From Prorocentrum cordatum (lineage: Eukaryota; Sar; Dinophyceae; Prorocentrales; Prorocentraceae): 30,844 bases of DNA. The stretch's first letter is position 1, and each line of letters starts with the position of its first letter. Below the pieces are notes generated by a model. That model searched no databases. It was not told the origin of the DNA and was given only the letters and a program-made list of their open reading frames with translations. The stretch spans positions 231,333 to 262,176 of the forward strand of contig CAUYUJ010012692.1 of the NCBI GenBank assembly GCA_963575745.1, given 5' to 3'. Shown here piece after piece: positions 18,217 through 30,174 of this stretch. Position numbers and translations under genes: made by a program.

Positions 18217-19245
18217 CCTGGAGGAGGTGGAGGGGGAGGAGGAGTCGGAGGAGCGGGAGGATTAGCAGGAGAAGAGAAGGGAAGGTGGAAGGGGAGGAAG
18301 GGGGCAGGTTGAACGAGGAGGGGAGGAGGAGGAGGAGGAGGAGGAGGAGGAGGAGGAGGAGGAGGAGAGCCGGTTGCAGGAGAGGAAGAGGAGGAGGAGG
18401 AGGAGGCGGAGGAGGAGGAGGAGGATGGATGGAGGAGGAGGAGGAGCCGGTGCAGGAGGAGGAGGAGGAGGGAGGAGGAGTGAGGGAGGAGGAGCAGTTC
18501 AGTGAGTATAAGCATGGGTATAATAGGAGTAGGACGAGGAGGAGGTGGAGGAGGAAGAGATAGGGGGGGAGGAGGAGGAGGCAGCTTAAGTGGGGAGAGG
18601 AGGAGGGGAGGAGGAGGAGGAGGAGGAGGAGGAGGGGAGCAGCAGGAGAGCAGCAGGAGGAGAAGGTGGAGGAGCGGAGGAGGAGGAGGAGGAGGGCAGC
18701 AGGAGGAGGGAGGAGGAGGAGGAGGCGAGGAGGAGAAGGAGGAGAAGGAGGAGGAGAAGGAGGAGGAGGAGCAGCAGGGAGGAGGAGAGGAGGACGGAGG
18801 AGGGGGAGGAGGAGGCGGAAGAGAGAAGGAGGATGAGGAGAAGCGAGGACGGAGGAGGAGGAGGAGGAGGAGCAGGAAGAAGGTGAGAATTTGGTAGTGG
18901 AGGAGGAGAGGAAGGAGGAGGAGGAGGAAGGGAGGAGGAGGAGAGAAGGAGGAGGAGGAGAGGAGGAGGAGGAGGAGGAGGTGGAACAAGGTGAGGCGGA
19001 GTAAGGAGGAGGAAGAGGAGGAGGAGCAGGAGGAGGCGGAAGGAAGAGGGAGGAGGAGGAGGAGGATGAGGAGGAGGAGTTAGGAGGAGTGAGATATGAG
19101 AAGGAGCAGGAGTCGGAGAAGAGGACAAGGAGGAGGAGGATGATGATGATGAGTAGGAGGAAGAGAAGGAGGAGGGGGAGGAGGAGCAGGAGGAGGAGGA
19201 GGAGGAGGAGGAGGAGGAGGAGGAGAAGGGGGAGGAGGATGAGGA
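18217..19245. repeat. One-kilobase GGA-rich compound repeat
   Basis: Mostly (GGA)n with CAG, GAAGG, GTGG and CGG interruptions; purine on the plus strand almost throughout. Long Pro/Ser/Leu frames on the minus strand and Glu/Arg/Gly frames on the plus strand follow from the triplet and are not genes. Confidence 0.95.
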
Positions 19246-19318
19246 CGAGAACCGCCTCGCGATGCCCTCTGGGCTTCCTCGAGGGCTGCCGGGGGAGGTC
19301 GGATCTGGGGGAGGGGGG

Positions 19319-19400
19319 GGCCTTGGGTCCCCCCCGGGACCCCCCCGGGACCGACCCCCCCGGGACCCCCCCGGTCCGCCCCCCCCACCCCCCCCGCACC
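19319..19400. repeat. C-rich GGGACCCCCCC tandem block
   Basis: Four or five copies of GGGACCCCCCC(CG), then CCGCCCCCCCCACCCCCCCC. It follows a GCTGCCGGGGGAGGTCGG stretch and separates the GGA array from a unique island. Confidence 0.85.
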
Positions 19401-19429
19401 GGGGAAGGGAAAAGGCAAGGGGCTTCCCT

Positions 19430-19915
19430 TCGAAGTGTTGACGACGTTCAATCAGTTGCTTGGCACGGCATGTGCAAGGAAGAGGACTCTGCTGACGGAG
19501 AGCGGGAGAACGGTGAGTGGAAGCTGGATGCGGCTAGAGAAAGTCGAGCAGGAAAGAAAGCACGACGCGAACGGAGAAGCCCCTCACACACGCCGACATG
19601 GTCGGCGGTTTTTTACTTGCCCCATGCCCCCCAAGTAATTCAGAGCACGCGACTCGGGTTTGATAATCCGGACGCGTTTCGACCCCCTCGCGCGGTCTCC
19701 AACAAGGAACAGTCAGCAGCATAAAAGCAATACTGTAAAGTTGGAAACTGGAACCTGCAAGTGGTGCAGGGAGCAGCAAACCTTCGCCCTACAGCCTTGT
19801 GGCCCCACAAGGGGGCCGGCGGATTTTCGACCTCTGAGCCCCTTGCAGGGCCTCGGGACCGTGAAAAAACGATTCAGGATGAAAAACCGGCTCGGGGGAA
19901 TGGGTCGATATTTTT
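19430..19915. other. Unique island without a supportable gene
   Basis: Balanced-composition sequence between repeats. A 67-codon open frame (19435-19638) is weak. Two stem-loops are visible: CGCCGAC (19591-19597) and GTCGGCG (19601-19607) around ATG, followed by a run of six T; and CCTTGTGG/CCACAAGG (19795-19812). AACGGTGAGTGG at about 19507 resembles a splice donor, but I find no matching gene model. Confidence 0.4.
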
Positions 19916-19916
19916 C

Positions 19917-19960
19917 GGGGTCGACGTCATGAAAAAATGACGTTGGGGGTCTGGGATTGG
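19917..19960 (+). repeat. Palindromic GACGTCATGA element, copy 2
   Basis: GACGTCAT (19923-19930), GAAAAA, ATGACGT (19937-19943), then TGGGGGTCTGGGATTGGGGA. Shares GGGGTCGACGTCATGAAAAA with the copy at 15123 and GGGGGTCTGGGAT with the inverted copy at 16205-16250. The following stretch to about 20290 is GC-rich with no gene seen. Confidence 0.75.
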
Positions 19961-20289
19961 GGAGGAGGGGGCCGCGATGTGCGCCAGGAGTGGCACCAGG
20001 CCAGGCCTGAAAGAGACCTGGCCCAGGTGGTGGCCGATGCGGGACCTAGGATCATAACTCCAATGCCCAGGGGGGGCATCCTGTGTGGCGGGGGTGGGGG
20101 CCCACTCAGGAGCCTCCAGGCTGAGGGGAGGGGGCTTCGATCGGGCACTGCGTACTTTGAGGGGGGGGGGTCAAGGGAAGGGGGTGAAGAAAGGTGCACC
20201 GGCACAACGGTGCACGTAAATTGGCCCCCCGTTAATGACCCACCCATTACGCAGCGCCCAGTTCGAGATGGAAAGGAAGGAGGCATGGG

Positions 20290-20760
20290 AGAAAGAGTTG
20301 GATGGGAAGGGCTGGGGGAGGGGGAGCAGGAGGATGAGAAGGAGAAGGAGGAGGAGGAGGAGGAGGAGGAGGAGGAGGAGGGGAAGGGGAAGGGAGGAGG
20401 AGGGGAAGGGGAAGGAGGAGGAGACGGAGGAGGAGGAGGAGGTGGGAGGAGGAGGAGGAGGAGGAGGAGGAGGAGGAGGAGGAGGGAGGAGGGATGAGGA
20501 GGAGGATGCGGGAGCAGGAGCAGGAGGAGGAGCAGGAGCAAGCGGAGCAGGAGGCGGAGGAGGAGGAGGAGGAGGAGGAGGAGGAGGAGGAGGAGGAGGC
20601 GGGAGGAGCAGCAGGGAGGGAGCAGAGGCGCGAGAGGAGGAGCAGGATGAGCAGGAGGAGGAGCAGGAGCAGCAGGAGGGGGAGGAGGAGCAGCAGGAGG
20701 AGGAGGAGGAGGAGGTACAGCAGCAGGAGGAGGAGGCGCGGGAGGAGCAGGGGGGGCGTC
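20290..20760. repeat. GGA/GCA-rich compound repeat
   Basis: (GGA)n with GGAAGG and GAGCAGGA interruptions. From about 20510 the unit drifts to GAGCAGGAG, giving Glu/Gln-rich frames. Short further GGA pieces occur at about 20950-20992. The GC-rich stretch 20761-20940 between them holds nothing recognised. Confidence 0.93.
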
Positions 20761-21256
20761 CCCAGGCGCTGCAGCCCCGGAGGGTTGCGCGCGCGGCCCG
20801 CGGCGCGCGCGGTGCCCGCGGCCCGGCCAGGCCGCGCTGAAGGACGTCGATGACGCTCGCCTTCGCGAGTCCCGCGGGGGGGGGGTCGCGTCGAGGCGGG
20901 TTCGCAGGAGGGGGGGTCGCAGGGGGGAGGGAAGGGGGGCGGACGCCAGGAGAAGAGGAGGAGGAGCAGGAGCGGGAGCAGGAGGAGGAGGACGAGGCCA
21001 TCAGGGCACCGCACCACTCGACACCGTCCGCAGCTCGAAGCTCCAGGGGGGGGGGAGGAGGTCGGATGCGGTCAGGAGGAGGGTGATGACTAGGAGGGGG
21101 ATAGCTGCCCCCCCTCCCGCCACCTCGCCTGGCTTGTGGGCCAAAAGGCCTCTCGGCGCAGGCTGGCGGAGGTACAGCCAGGGCGGGTCCGCCATCGGAG
21201 GGCGGCGGAACGGAAGAAACACGACGCCCACACCTCTGGACTCAAGACTTCTGGAG

Positions 21257-21682
21257 TCAGCCGTGCAGGGTGTACCATGAAGGGGTATATCTTCGAGGGA
21301 GCACTCCCAGCGCCGCCGTCGAATAGTGGCCGAAGCCAGCGGAGGCAAAAAGCACACGTCGACAGAGGTCGACAAAGTGGTACTGCCGTTTGCCAAGTTG
21401 GCTGAACGTATGTTGTTCAAGGCGTTGTTCTGCCACGTGCGCCTGCCAGGCAGAGGCAGACTCTTGCGCACTGGGGGGCGATAAGAGTAGGCGTCGCTCT
21501 CCAGGAGTTGGTTGCACGCCCCCAAAATATGAGTCCGCCTTGTAGACGTACCCTGTCGACCTGCCTCCGCAGAGCAACCGCTCCCAGTAGGTAAGCCCCA
21601 GCAGAAGACGGTCTGTCCTACCCCCTTGTAGAGTCGACGTGCATTGTGGAGCCCCCCTGCAGTTCTTCTGTCGCCGACGCAT
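21257..21682 (-). CDS. Hypothetical open frame, unrecognised
   Basis: A minus-strand frame of about 140 codons lying in a unique, balanced-composition island (21000-21780) between GGA arrays. Parts read like ordinary globular protein (GLTYWERLLCGGRSTGYVYK, ADSYFGGVQPTPGERRLLLS, KRQYHFVDLCRRVLFASAGF), with mixed aromatic and charged residues rather than the Arg/Pro/Ala bias of the GC-rich junk. It stops at a TGA near 21257. A second minus frame (21001-21525) overlaps it. No family, signal peptide or membrane segment recognised; the start is not supported. It may be an exon or a relic. Confidence 0.25.
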   Translation of the reverse strand: MRRRQKNCRGAPQCTSTLQGGRTDRLLLGLTYWERLLCGGRSTGYVYKADSYFGGVQPTPGERRLLLSPPSAQESASAWQAHVAEQRLEQHTFSQLGKRQYHFVDLCRRVLFASAGFGHYSTAALGVLPRRYTPSWYTLHG

Positions 21683-21777
21683 CCGAGTGCTGCGTGGATG
21701 CCACCAGTCGGAGGCGCGCCCAGGGAGGAAGACAGAGTGGGTGGGCGGGGCTTCGGGGAATGCCCCGAAAGCTTCTC

Positions 21778-22016
21778 ACGGGAGGAGGAGGAGGAGGAGG
21801 AGGAGGAGGAGGAGGAGGAAGAGGAGGAGGAGGAGGAGGAGGAGCAGGAGGAGGAGCAAGAGGAGAAGGAAGACGAAGAGGAGGAGGAGGAGGAAGAGGA
21901 GGAGGAGGAGGAAGAGCAGGAGGAGGAGGAGGAGGAGGGGGAGGAGGAGGAGGGGGAGGAGGAGGAGGGGAGGAGGAGGATGAGGAGGAGGAGGAGGAGG
22001 AAGAGGAGGAGAAGGC
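21778..22016. repeat. (GGA)n tract
   Basis: About 240 bases of GGA with CAAGAGGAG, GAAGACGAAG and GGGG interruptions, purine on the plus strand, bounded by GCTTCTCACGG and GCTGGAGGCCTTCTGAG. Confidence 0.96.
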
Positions 22017-22140
22017 TGGAGGCCTTCTGAGCCTTCTGAGAAGGCCCGCCCCCTCTGCCACTGGCCTTCCACGCTTCTCCTGGCGCTTGGCCTCCTCTGA
22101 CCCTGCGCCTCGGTCTCGCTCCTCCTCTTCGCCCGGGTGA

Positions 22141-23208
22141 GGCTCATCGGCGGTGCCTCTCGCCGTGTTGGCGAAGCTCACGGCCCCCGCGGCGATGGCA
22201 GGTCGAGGTCTGGTTCCAGTGCGACACTGCCCCCACCTCCCCCCCGTGGTGGCCCTCGGCTGCCGACGAGGCCCCGTTGGCCGCGGTGTTCGTCACCCCG
22301 GTCGCCGCGTGCCCTCTGGGCCCGCCGGGGGCCTCCGCCAGTGCTTCCTGCCTGCCTCTGCCTCCTCCAAAGGCCTCCCCGTCGCCTCTGGTCGTCGTCG
22401 CGCCGCCTATCGCCACCGGTGCCATCGCCGCTCCACCTTGCCAGATGAGCCCGTCCACTTGCTCGAAGATGTCGGCCTCCTCGTGGGCCACGCCCCCTGC
22501 TGCAGCGCCTCCACCGCCTCGGCCTCCTTCGACGGCGTCGTCGTCGCCGACGTAGCCCTGGGCCCCAGCTCCTGTGCCCTCCCCGATGATCCAGTTCGCC
22601 AGCCTGATCCCGACGCGCTCCTCATCCTAGCATCTGGGCGTTACCTGCTGCCATGGGAGGTAGGCCTCCTCTCTGAGCTCCTGTTCCACCTGCCAGATGA
22701 GAAGGTCCACCTGCTCGGTGATGTCGCGGGGCTGGCCGACCTCCTCGCAGCCCGCTCCTTGCCTCGGCCTGGGCGCCCCCACTGCCCAGCAGCTGCCCCA
22801 TCGGCCCCCGCGCCCCGCTGGGCGAGGGCCCGTGCGCGGCCACGCCCTGCTCCAGCATGCGCGGGGGAGGGGGGGCCGCTCTCCTGCGGGTCAAGACCCA
22901 AGGCTTCGGAGAGGCCCGCGGTCGCTTCTCTCCGCGCGCGCCCCCCCCTACCGCCCCCGAGTGTCGCTGCACATCTCCTCCGCCGTCCCCCCGAGCGCGC
23001 CTGCGCCCCTTGCCGCCTCTGCCCATCTCTTGCGGGCTGGGAGCTGGAGCGCCGCCGCCACAAGCTCCGCGCACCGCTCGAGCCACTCCCATTCGCCCGC
23101 GTTCGCCTCGTTCATGGACGCGGCCCACGCGCCTGCGCACCTGCCGAGGCAGTCCGTGAACCTGGTCTCGACCATGATTGCCAGCAGCGGGTCGGGCGGC
23201 TTGCCCAT
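22141..23208 (-). pseudogene. Coding relic with duplicated DI.EQVD.LIWQ motif
   Basis: One minus-strand frame carries most of the protein-like signal. From 23208 it reads PLLAIMVETRFTDCLGRCAG then EANAGEWEWLERCAELVAAA to a stop at about 22948. After a GC-rich middle it reads EEVGQPRDITEQVDLLIWQV, EQELREEAYLPWQQ, a TAG (22627-22629), then DEERVGIRLANWIIGEGTGA, and later HEEADIFEQVDGLIWQGG, ending in TGA at 22141. DITEQVDLLIWQ (22690-22725) and DIFEQVDGLIWQ (22438-22473) are an in-frame internal repeat 84 codons apart. Third codon positions are strongly G/C on this strand, favouring it over the antisense frame. CAG|GTAACG at about 22651 resembles a splice donor just before the TAG, so an intron rather than a stop is possible. 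Family not recognised. Confidence 0.45.
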
Positions 23209-23555
23209 GCCTCGCGGCCGCGCGTTAATGCAGCTCCGCCCTCGCCGCCCCTCCTGCCTCCAGCGCGCAGCGACTTGGAACCTGGGGTGTTCCTCATAGG
23301 GGCGTCCCTGGGATTTTGTCCAGCACCACGTCGCGACACCGAGTCCGAGGTGTTTCCCACCAAGGGGGCTTCCTCTGGATTTGGCACCGCCCTGAGCTCA
23401 CGCCACCGTCCAGCACCCAGTGACTGGACCTGGTACAGCCTCCGTCATCGACGTCAGAGCTGAAGGAGCCGCCCTCGGGAACTGACCGTCCTCAGCTTCG
23501 CCGCCTCCCTGCTGGGGGGGGGGGGCTGCGCTAGCGGCACTTCCCACCCGCCTCC

Positions 23556-25239
23556 TTACCTCGTCCAGGATATCCTGGGGCTTGTCGAGGCCGTTGCCTT
23601 GATCTTTCCGATATCGCAGTCCTCGCCAGGCTCGCTGAACTTGTCGCCGCACCGCGCGTCGTCGAAGGTGCGGTCGGGCCTGAGGAACGGGACCGCGAAG
23701 CCCAGGGACTCCACGTTGGAGTCCAGCTCTGGTCCGCCGCACTGTGCTTCCAAAACTCCGAGGCTCTGCGCTCCGTCGAACGCGTTCGACTCCCCCGGTG
23801 GGTCCCGCACCTCCAGCTGCATGTCACGCAGCTCCCCTTTGCCGCGTGACCGAGCCCGTGAGGAAGTCGAAGAGAAGTCCCCCCGTGCCCAGGCCCCGCA
23901 GCCCCGCCCTTGCCGCCCTCGTCGCTGCCCTCCAGCCTGACGGCCCGGTGCGCGTCGGCTGCCTTCGTGGCCTTTGTGTCTTGGCCTCCTGCCTGCGCTG
24001 CCCGAGGGCCTCCTCGTCGGGCTGCTCCTCTGCTCGCTCCACCTCTGGCCGTCCGCCTGGCGCCGCTGCTGCGGCCCCTGGGTCCGCTGCCACTGCCGCT
24101 GCCGCCGCTTCGGGGCCTCCGTCTCCTCCAGACTGCACCCTCTGCTTCTTGGAGGCCCCATGTCGCCCTGGCACGGGCGTGCCCGCCCTGATGCTTGAGC
24201 TCCGCGGCACTCCGCCCCGCGTTGCTCGAGCAGCAGCAGCGCGCGCGCACGCCTTCTCCGCCTCGGCCCCGCACGCCTCGGCCTGCTCCAGCGCGCCCGC
24301 ACCCTCGGCCCGGCACTGCTGCAGCTCCTGCCTGAGACGTGCCGGCAGCCCGCCTTTTGGCCTCGCCGTCGACCTCGTCGACCTCCAACGGCAGGCCCTC
24401 TGGCACGTCGAAGCCCCCGAAACTTCTCGGCCGCCGCCGCTGCCCAGGCCCCCTCCCCAGGCCATGTGCCCACCGCCGCGCTGGACTCCTGGAGATACGC
24501 GGCGCTGGCCTTCTTGAGCTCCTCATCCGTGGCCACGCAGGCGTCCGCCGCTGCGTCCAGCTCGGCCTCCACCTTTGGCAGCTGCTGCCGCGCTTGCCGC
24601 GCCTTGGCCCCCAATGCCAGGAGCGCCTGGCACTGCGGGCGTCGCTTTGCCTCGGACGAGCTCGAGCTTGGCGAGCGCATCTGTTTTCGCGACTGCTGGG
24701 GGGGGGGGGGGGGCCATTTGCACCCCGGGCCCCGCGAGTGTGCGCGGCATCTCCAAGGCCTGCACCTGGCCGCCCCGCTCCACCGCCCCCAACGCCGCCT
24801 GCAGCCTCCTGATGGCAGCGCCACCGGAGGGCCCTCCTGCCCCCCGGTCGGTTCGCCGCCTCGGCTCCACCCGCGGCGCTGGGAGCCCTCGCCTACTCGG
24901 GCCCCCGTGCAGCCCACGGCGGCGCCTTGCCGACCACGACGCAAGGTCCCGCACCTGTAGTGGCAGCCGCAGTCGAGCAGGCCGTCGTCCCACGCCCGGT
25001 CGGGGCATGCCCTGCACAGCACGCGTACGCGCCTTCGCCTGTGCCGCCCTGCCTCTGCCTCCAGCGCGAGCCGCTCCTCCCTGGCCACCTCGACGGAGGG
25101 GGCCAGAGAGGATCCGTTGGACGATGTTCTGCCTCAGAGGCCCAGCGGCTGCGTGCTGGGCACCGTCCCTGGGGCCTGCCCAGGTTCTTCTGAGACAGAA
25201 GCGACTGCCTGTGAAAGCCACGATCGAGAACCGGCCCAT
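23556..25239 (-). pseudogene. Frameshifted ORF1-like relic: Cys cluster plus Ala/Gln-rich coiled coil
   Basis: Protein-like segments occur in order on the minus strand but in three frames. The 25088 frame starts MAREERLALEAEAGRHRRRR and has a Cys cluster C25-x2-C28-x11-C40-x-C42-x3-C46 that could bind zinc. Residues about 153-222 (ALGAKARQARQQLPKVEAEL, ATDEELKKASAAYLQESSAA) look like a helical coiled coil. Near 24400 other frames take over: FDVPEGLPLEVDEVDGEAK, then LPARLRQELQQCRAEGAGAL and EQAEACGAEAEKACARAAAA. The last part returns to the first frame (ELRDMQLEVRDPPGESNAFD ... VPFLRPDRTFDDARCGDKFS). Cys cluster followed by Ala-rich coiled coil recalls first open frames of dinoflagellate retroelements, which is inference. 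No endonuclease or RT follows. It may join the relic at 22141-23208, which has the same orientation. Confidence 0.45.
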
Positions 25240-25259
25240 CTACAGTCGGGTCCCTGAAG

Positions 25260-25402
25260 AAGGAACCCTTTTCGTTGGGGAGGGGCTCCGCGTTCCTTAA
25301 AAGTGTTTCTCAGCTTGCCTCAGGTTTTCCTTATGTTTTCGATAGGAAATCGAAGTTTGACTTATGGAAAAAAGCGGCCTCGTTCCTTATTTAGGGTTCC
25401 TT
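25260..25402. mobile_element. Possible small inverted-repeat element with AAGGAACCCT ends
   Basis: AAGGAACCCT (25260-25269) faces AGGGTTCCTT (25393-25402), a perfect 10-bp inverted repeat around an interior richer in A and T than its flanks. AG lies on both outer sides. CGTTCCTT is also repeated directly (25301, 25381). Only one copy in the window and short ends, so this is tentative. The stretch 25403-25629 is GC-rich with no gene seen. Confidence 0.4.
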
Positions 25403-25631
25403 AGGTCAACGCCCCGACTGTACGGCACACGTGAGCCGTGGTGGCTCTTCAGCGGGCTGGCGCGCGCTACACCACCCGGGAGGCCTCGCGCTGCCGCGGC
25501 CTGCCCAGGCCGAGAGCAGCAGGCTCGCGCCCGCCGCTGGCGTCGCGCGCGGTGGTGCGCGGCCCCCTCGATGGCCGCCGTCGCGCGCGAGTCCCAGCTC
25601 GCGGCCCCCAGGCCTCGAGCGAAACTACGAA

Positions 25632-25710
<79 letters not shown>

Positions 25711-26144
25711 ACGTTGACGACAACGGCGACGAACGACGACGACAGACGACGACGGGGAGGACGACGACGAACGACGACGACGACGACAACGAAGAGGGTT
25801 GAGAAGACGGGCGACGACGTAAACGGCGATTTCGTCGGCGACTGCGACGGTGGCCGCGACGGCGACGGCGGCAACAACGACGACGACGACGTCGACGACG
25901 AGCACGATGGCGACGACGATGACGACGATGAGGACGATGAGGACAACGGTGGCGACGACGACAACGACGGCGACGGACGACAAGGAGGACGACGGCGGCG
26001 GCGACAACGACGGCGACGGCGACGACGACGGCGACGGTGATGACGACGACGGCGACCGACGACCACAGCTATGGCGACGGCGATTGCGTCAGCGACGGAG
26101 ACGGCGACAGCGACGGCGGACGACGACGACAACGACGACGACGC

Positions 26145-26216
<72 letters not shown>

Positions 26217-26568
26217 TGGCGGCGGCGGCGACGGCGACCACGACGACGACGATGTTGTTGGTTGGTGACGACGACAGCGACGAGGACGGACGACGACGAG
26301 GAGGACGGCGACGACGATGAGAAGGATGATGGCGCCTGCGACGACGATGACGACGACGACGAAGACGGACGACGACGAGGAGGATGACGATGACGACTAC
26401 GTAAACGACGACGGCGATTGCGACGGCGTCGGCGACGGCGACGGCGTCGGCGACGACGACGACGACGGCGACGCAAAGGAGGGCGGCGGAGACGCCGACA
26501 GCGAAGACGACGACGGACGACGACGAGGAGGACGACGACGGACGACGGCGATGGCGGCGACGACGCTA

Positions 26569-26615
<47 letters not shown>

Positions 26616-26819
26616 ATTGATGACGACGGCGACTGCGAGGGAGACGGCGACGGCGACGGCGACGGCGACGACAACGGCGACGACGACGAGGACGACGACG
26701 ACGACGACGACGACAACGAAGACGACCACAACGACGATGGCGTGGAGGACGACGACGACGACTACGACAAGGATGACTGCGACGGCGACGTGGAGAAGGA
26801 CGACGACGACGACCACGAT

Positions 26820-26850
<31 letters not shown>

Positions 26851-26970
26851 TCAGCGACAACGACGGCGACGGAGACGGCGACGGCAACTGCGACAGCGAC
26901 GGCGACGGCGATTCCGACGACGACAACGACGACGTCGACGACGACGGCGGCGATGACGACGCGTCGACAC

Positions 26971-27031
<61 letters not shown>

Positions 27032-27280
27032 ACGACGGACGACGAGGACGACGAGGCACCACACAGACGACGACTAGATCGACGACGGCGACTACGACGA
27101 CGGACGACGACGACGACGAGGAGGAGGAGGATGACGACGACGACGGCCACGACGGCCGACAATAACGACGACGACGAAAAAGTGGACGACAACGACGGCG
27201 ACGAAACGACGACGAGGACGACAGCGAAGCGGCGACGACGGTGGCGGTGACAGCGACGACAACAGCGATTGATGACGACG

Positions 27281-27566
27281 ACAAGGACGACCACAGACGG
27301 CGACGACGACGAGGACGACGATAATGACGACGACGACGACGACGACCCCGGCGCCGTGAAAGATGAGAAGGACGACAACAACGACGACGAGAAAGACGAC
27401 GGACGACGACGAGGAGGACGACGACAAGGACGACCACAGACGGCGACGACGACGAGGGCGACGATAATGGCGACGACGACGACGACAACGACCCCGGCGC
27501 CGTGAAAGATGAGAAGGACGACGACAACAACGACGACGAGAAAGACGACGGACGACGACTATGGCG
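27281..27566. repeat. 143-bp tandem duplication inside the GAC array
   Basis: ACAAGGACGACCACAGACGG starts at 27281 and again at 27424. Both copies contain GACCCCGGCGCCGTGAAAGA, a non-GAC stretch that makes the duplication unmistakable. The 143-bp period is not a multiple of three, so the two copies lie in different frames. Confidence 0.88.
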
Positions 27567-28055
27567 ACGGCAACGACGACGACGGCGGCGACGGCGACAA
27601 CGACGGCGACGGTGATGACGGCGACGGCGAGGCCGACTGCGACGACGACGACGACCACGGGCAAGGACGACAGCGACGACGACGACGGGGACGACGACCG
27701 AGGACGACGAGGCGACACTTAGGCGACGGCGACGACAACGATGTTGACGACGACGGGCGACGACGACTAGGAGGAGGTCGACGACGGCAACGGCGACGAC
27801 GACGGCGACAGCGACAGCGACGGCGACGGCGACAGCGACGACAATGACGACGACTACGAAGTCGACGACGACGATGACGATGAGGACGACGATGACGACG
27901 AGGACGACGACTATGACGACGATGACGGCGGCGACGGCGATGACGACGACGCCGCCGACGACGACGACGACGGTGACGACGACGCCGACGACGACGAGCA
28001 CGACGGACGCCAACGAGGAGGACAACGACGAGGACGACGACGACGACGCCCACGG

Positions 28056-28087
<32 letters not shown>

Positions 28088-28709
28088 GTGGCAACGGCGA
28101 AGCTGACCGCGACGACGGCGACGACGAGGACGCCAAACACGGCCGCAGCGCGTGTCGACGAGGAGGACAACGACGAGGGCGACGTCGGCGACGACGGGAT
28201 CGAGGAGAAAGACCACGACGACGACGACTACGACCTCGACGGCGACCGCGACAGCAACGGCCACGACGGCGACCACGATGACGACGACGGCGTCGACGAC
28301 GACGGCGACCGCGACAGCGACAGCAACGGCGACAGCGACGGCGGCGGCGACGGCGACGGCGACGTAAACGGCGACTGCGACGACGACATCGACGCCGACG
28401 ACGACGAGGAGGACGGCGACGGCGGCGACGACGACAACGGCCACGGCGACGGCGACGGCGATGGCGACGGCGGCTGCGATGGCGACGGCGACGTTGACGG
28501 CGGTTGCGACGAACACGACGGTGACGACGACGACGGACGACGGACGGCGGACGGCGGACGGCGACGACGCCGATGATGACGACGACGACGACGACGATGG
28601 TGACGATGGCGTCGTAGGTGGCGACGACGACGACGACGACCACCGACGACGACGACGACGACGACAACGGCGACGACGACGGACGGCCGGCAGACGGCGA
28701 CGACGCCGA

Positions 28710-28777
<68 letters not shown>

Positions 28778-30135
28778 ACGGAGGCGACGACGACGACGAC
28801 GACGACGACCACGGACGACGACGACGACGGCGACAACGGCGACGACGGACGACGACGGCGACGGCGACGGCGACGGTGACGGCGAAGACAAAGACGACGA
28901 CGGACGACGACGACGACGACGAGGACGACAGCGACGGCGACGACGAAGGCGATGCCGACGACGACACGAACCACGACGAGGACGACGACCCGAGCGTCGT
29001 CGTCGTCGTCGTCGGCGGGCGCCGACGGCGACAACGACGACGAGGACGCACGACAGCGACGACGATGACGACAGGAGCGACGGCGACGACGACGAGGACG
29101 ACGATGACGATGGCGACGACGGCGACGACAGCGACGACGACAACGACGACGACGGCGAGGACGACAACGAGGAGGACGACGACGTCGCCGATCGACGACT
29201 GACGTCCGACGATGACGGCGACGCCGACAACGACCACGACGGCAACGGCGACGACGACGACGACGACGACGAGAACTACGATGGCGACAAGGACGACGGT
29301 GACGCCGACGAGGACGACGACGACGGCGACGACGACCACAACGATGACGGCGACGGCCACGGCGACGACGACGACGGACGAGGACGAGGACGACTACGCA
29401 AGACGACGACGAGGAGGGCGACGTCGATGATGATGACGACGACGGCGATGACGCCGACGGTGGCAACGTCGAAGTTGCCGGCAACCGCGACGACGACGGC
29501 GATGGCAACGACGACGTCGACGACGACGGCAATGATGACCAGGACGACGACGACGACGACGGACGATTGCGATTGCGACGACGACGACGACGGCGACAAA
29601 GACGACGACGGACGACGACGACGAGGAGGGCGACGACGCACGGCAACAACTGTGATGTCGACGACGACGACGACGACCACGTCGACGACGATGACCACGA
29701 CAATTGTGACGGCGACGACGACGACGGCGCACGACGACGACGAGGAGGAGGACGATGTCGACGACAACGGCCACGGCGACGAGGACGACGACGAGGTCGA
29801 CGACGACGATGGCAACGACGACGTTGACGACGGTGGCGACGGCGATGGCGACGGCGACGACGACGACGACGGCGATGGCAACGACGACGACGACCACAAC
29901 CACGACGACGACGACGACGACGATGACGGTGACGGCAACGAGGGCGACGACGACAACGACGACGGCTTGGACGGCGGACGACGCCGACGGCGACGACGCC
30001 GACGGCGAGGAGGAGGACGACAACGACGACGATGACCGACAGCGCTGGACGACGACGTCGTCAGCGTGCGCCGACGACGACAACGGCGACGGGAACGGCG
30101 ACCTCGACGACGACGGCGACGCACGACGACGACGA

Positions 30136-30139
<4 letters not shown>

Positions 30140-30174
<35 letters not shown>

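Noticed and set aside
22153-23463. Uninterrupted 436-codon plus-strand open frame
   Set aside because: It is the exact antisense register of a minus-strand reading with G/C-rich third positions and better protein character; long antisense frames are expected in GC-rich coding relics.
26397-29360. 987-codon minus-strand open frame, Val/Ser/Arg-rich
   Set aside because: Entirely the complement of the GAC array; composition changes whenever the triplet register shifts.
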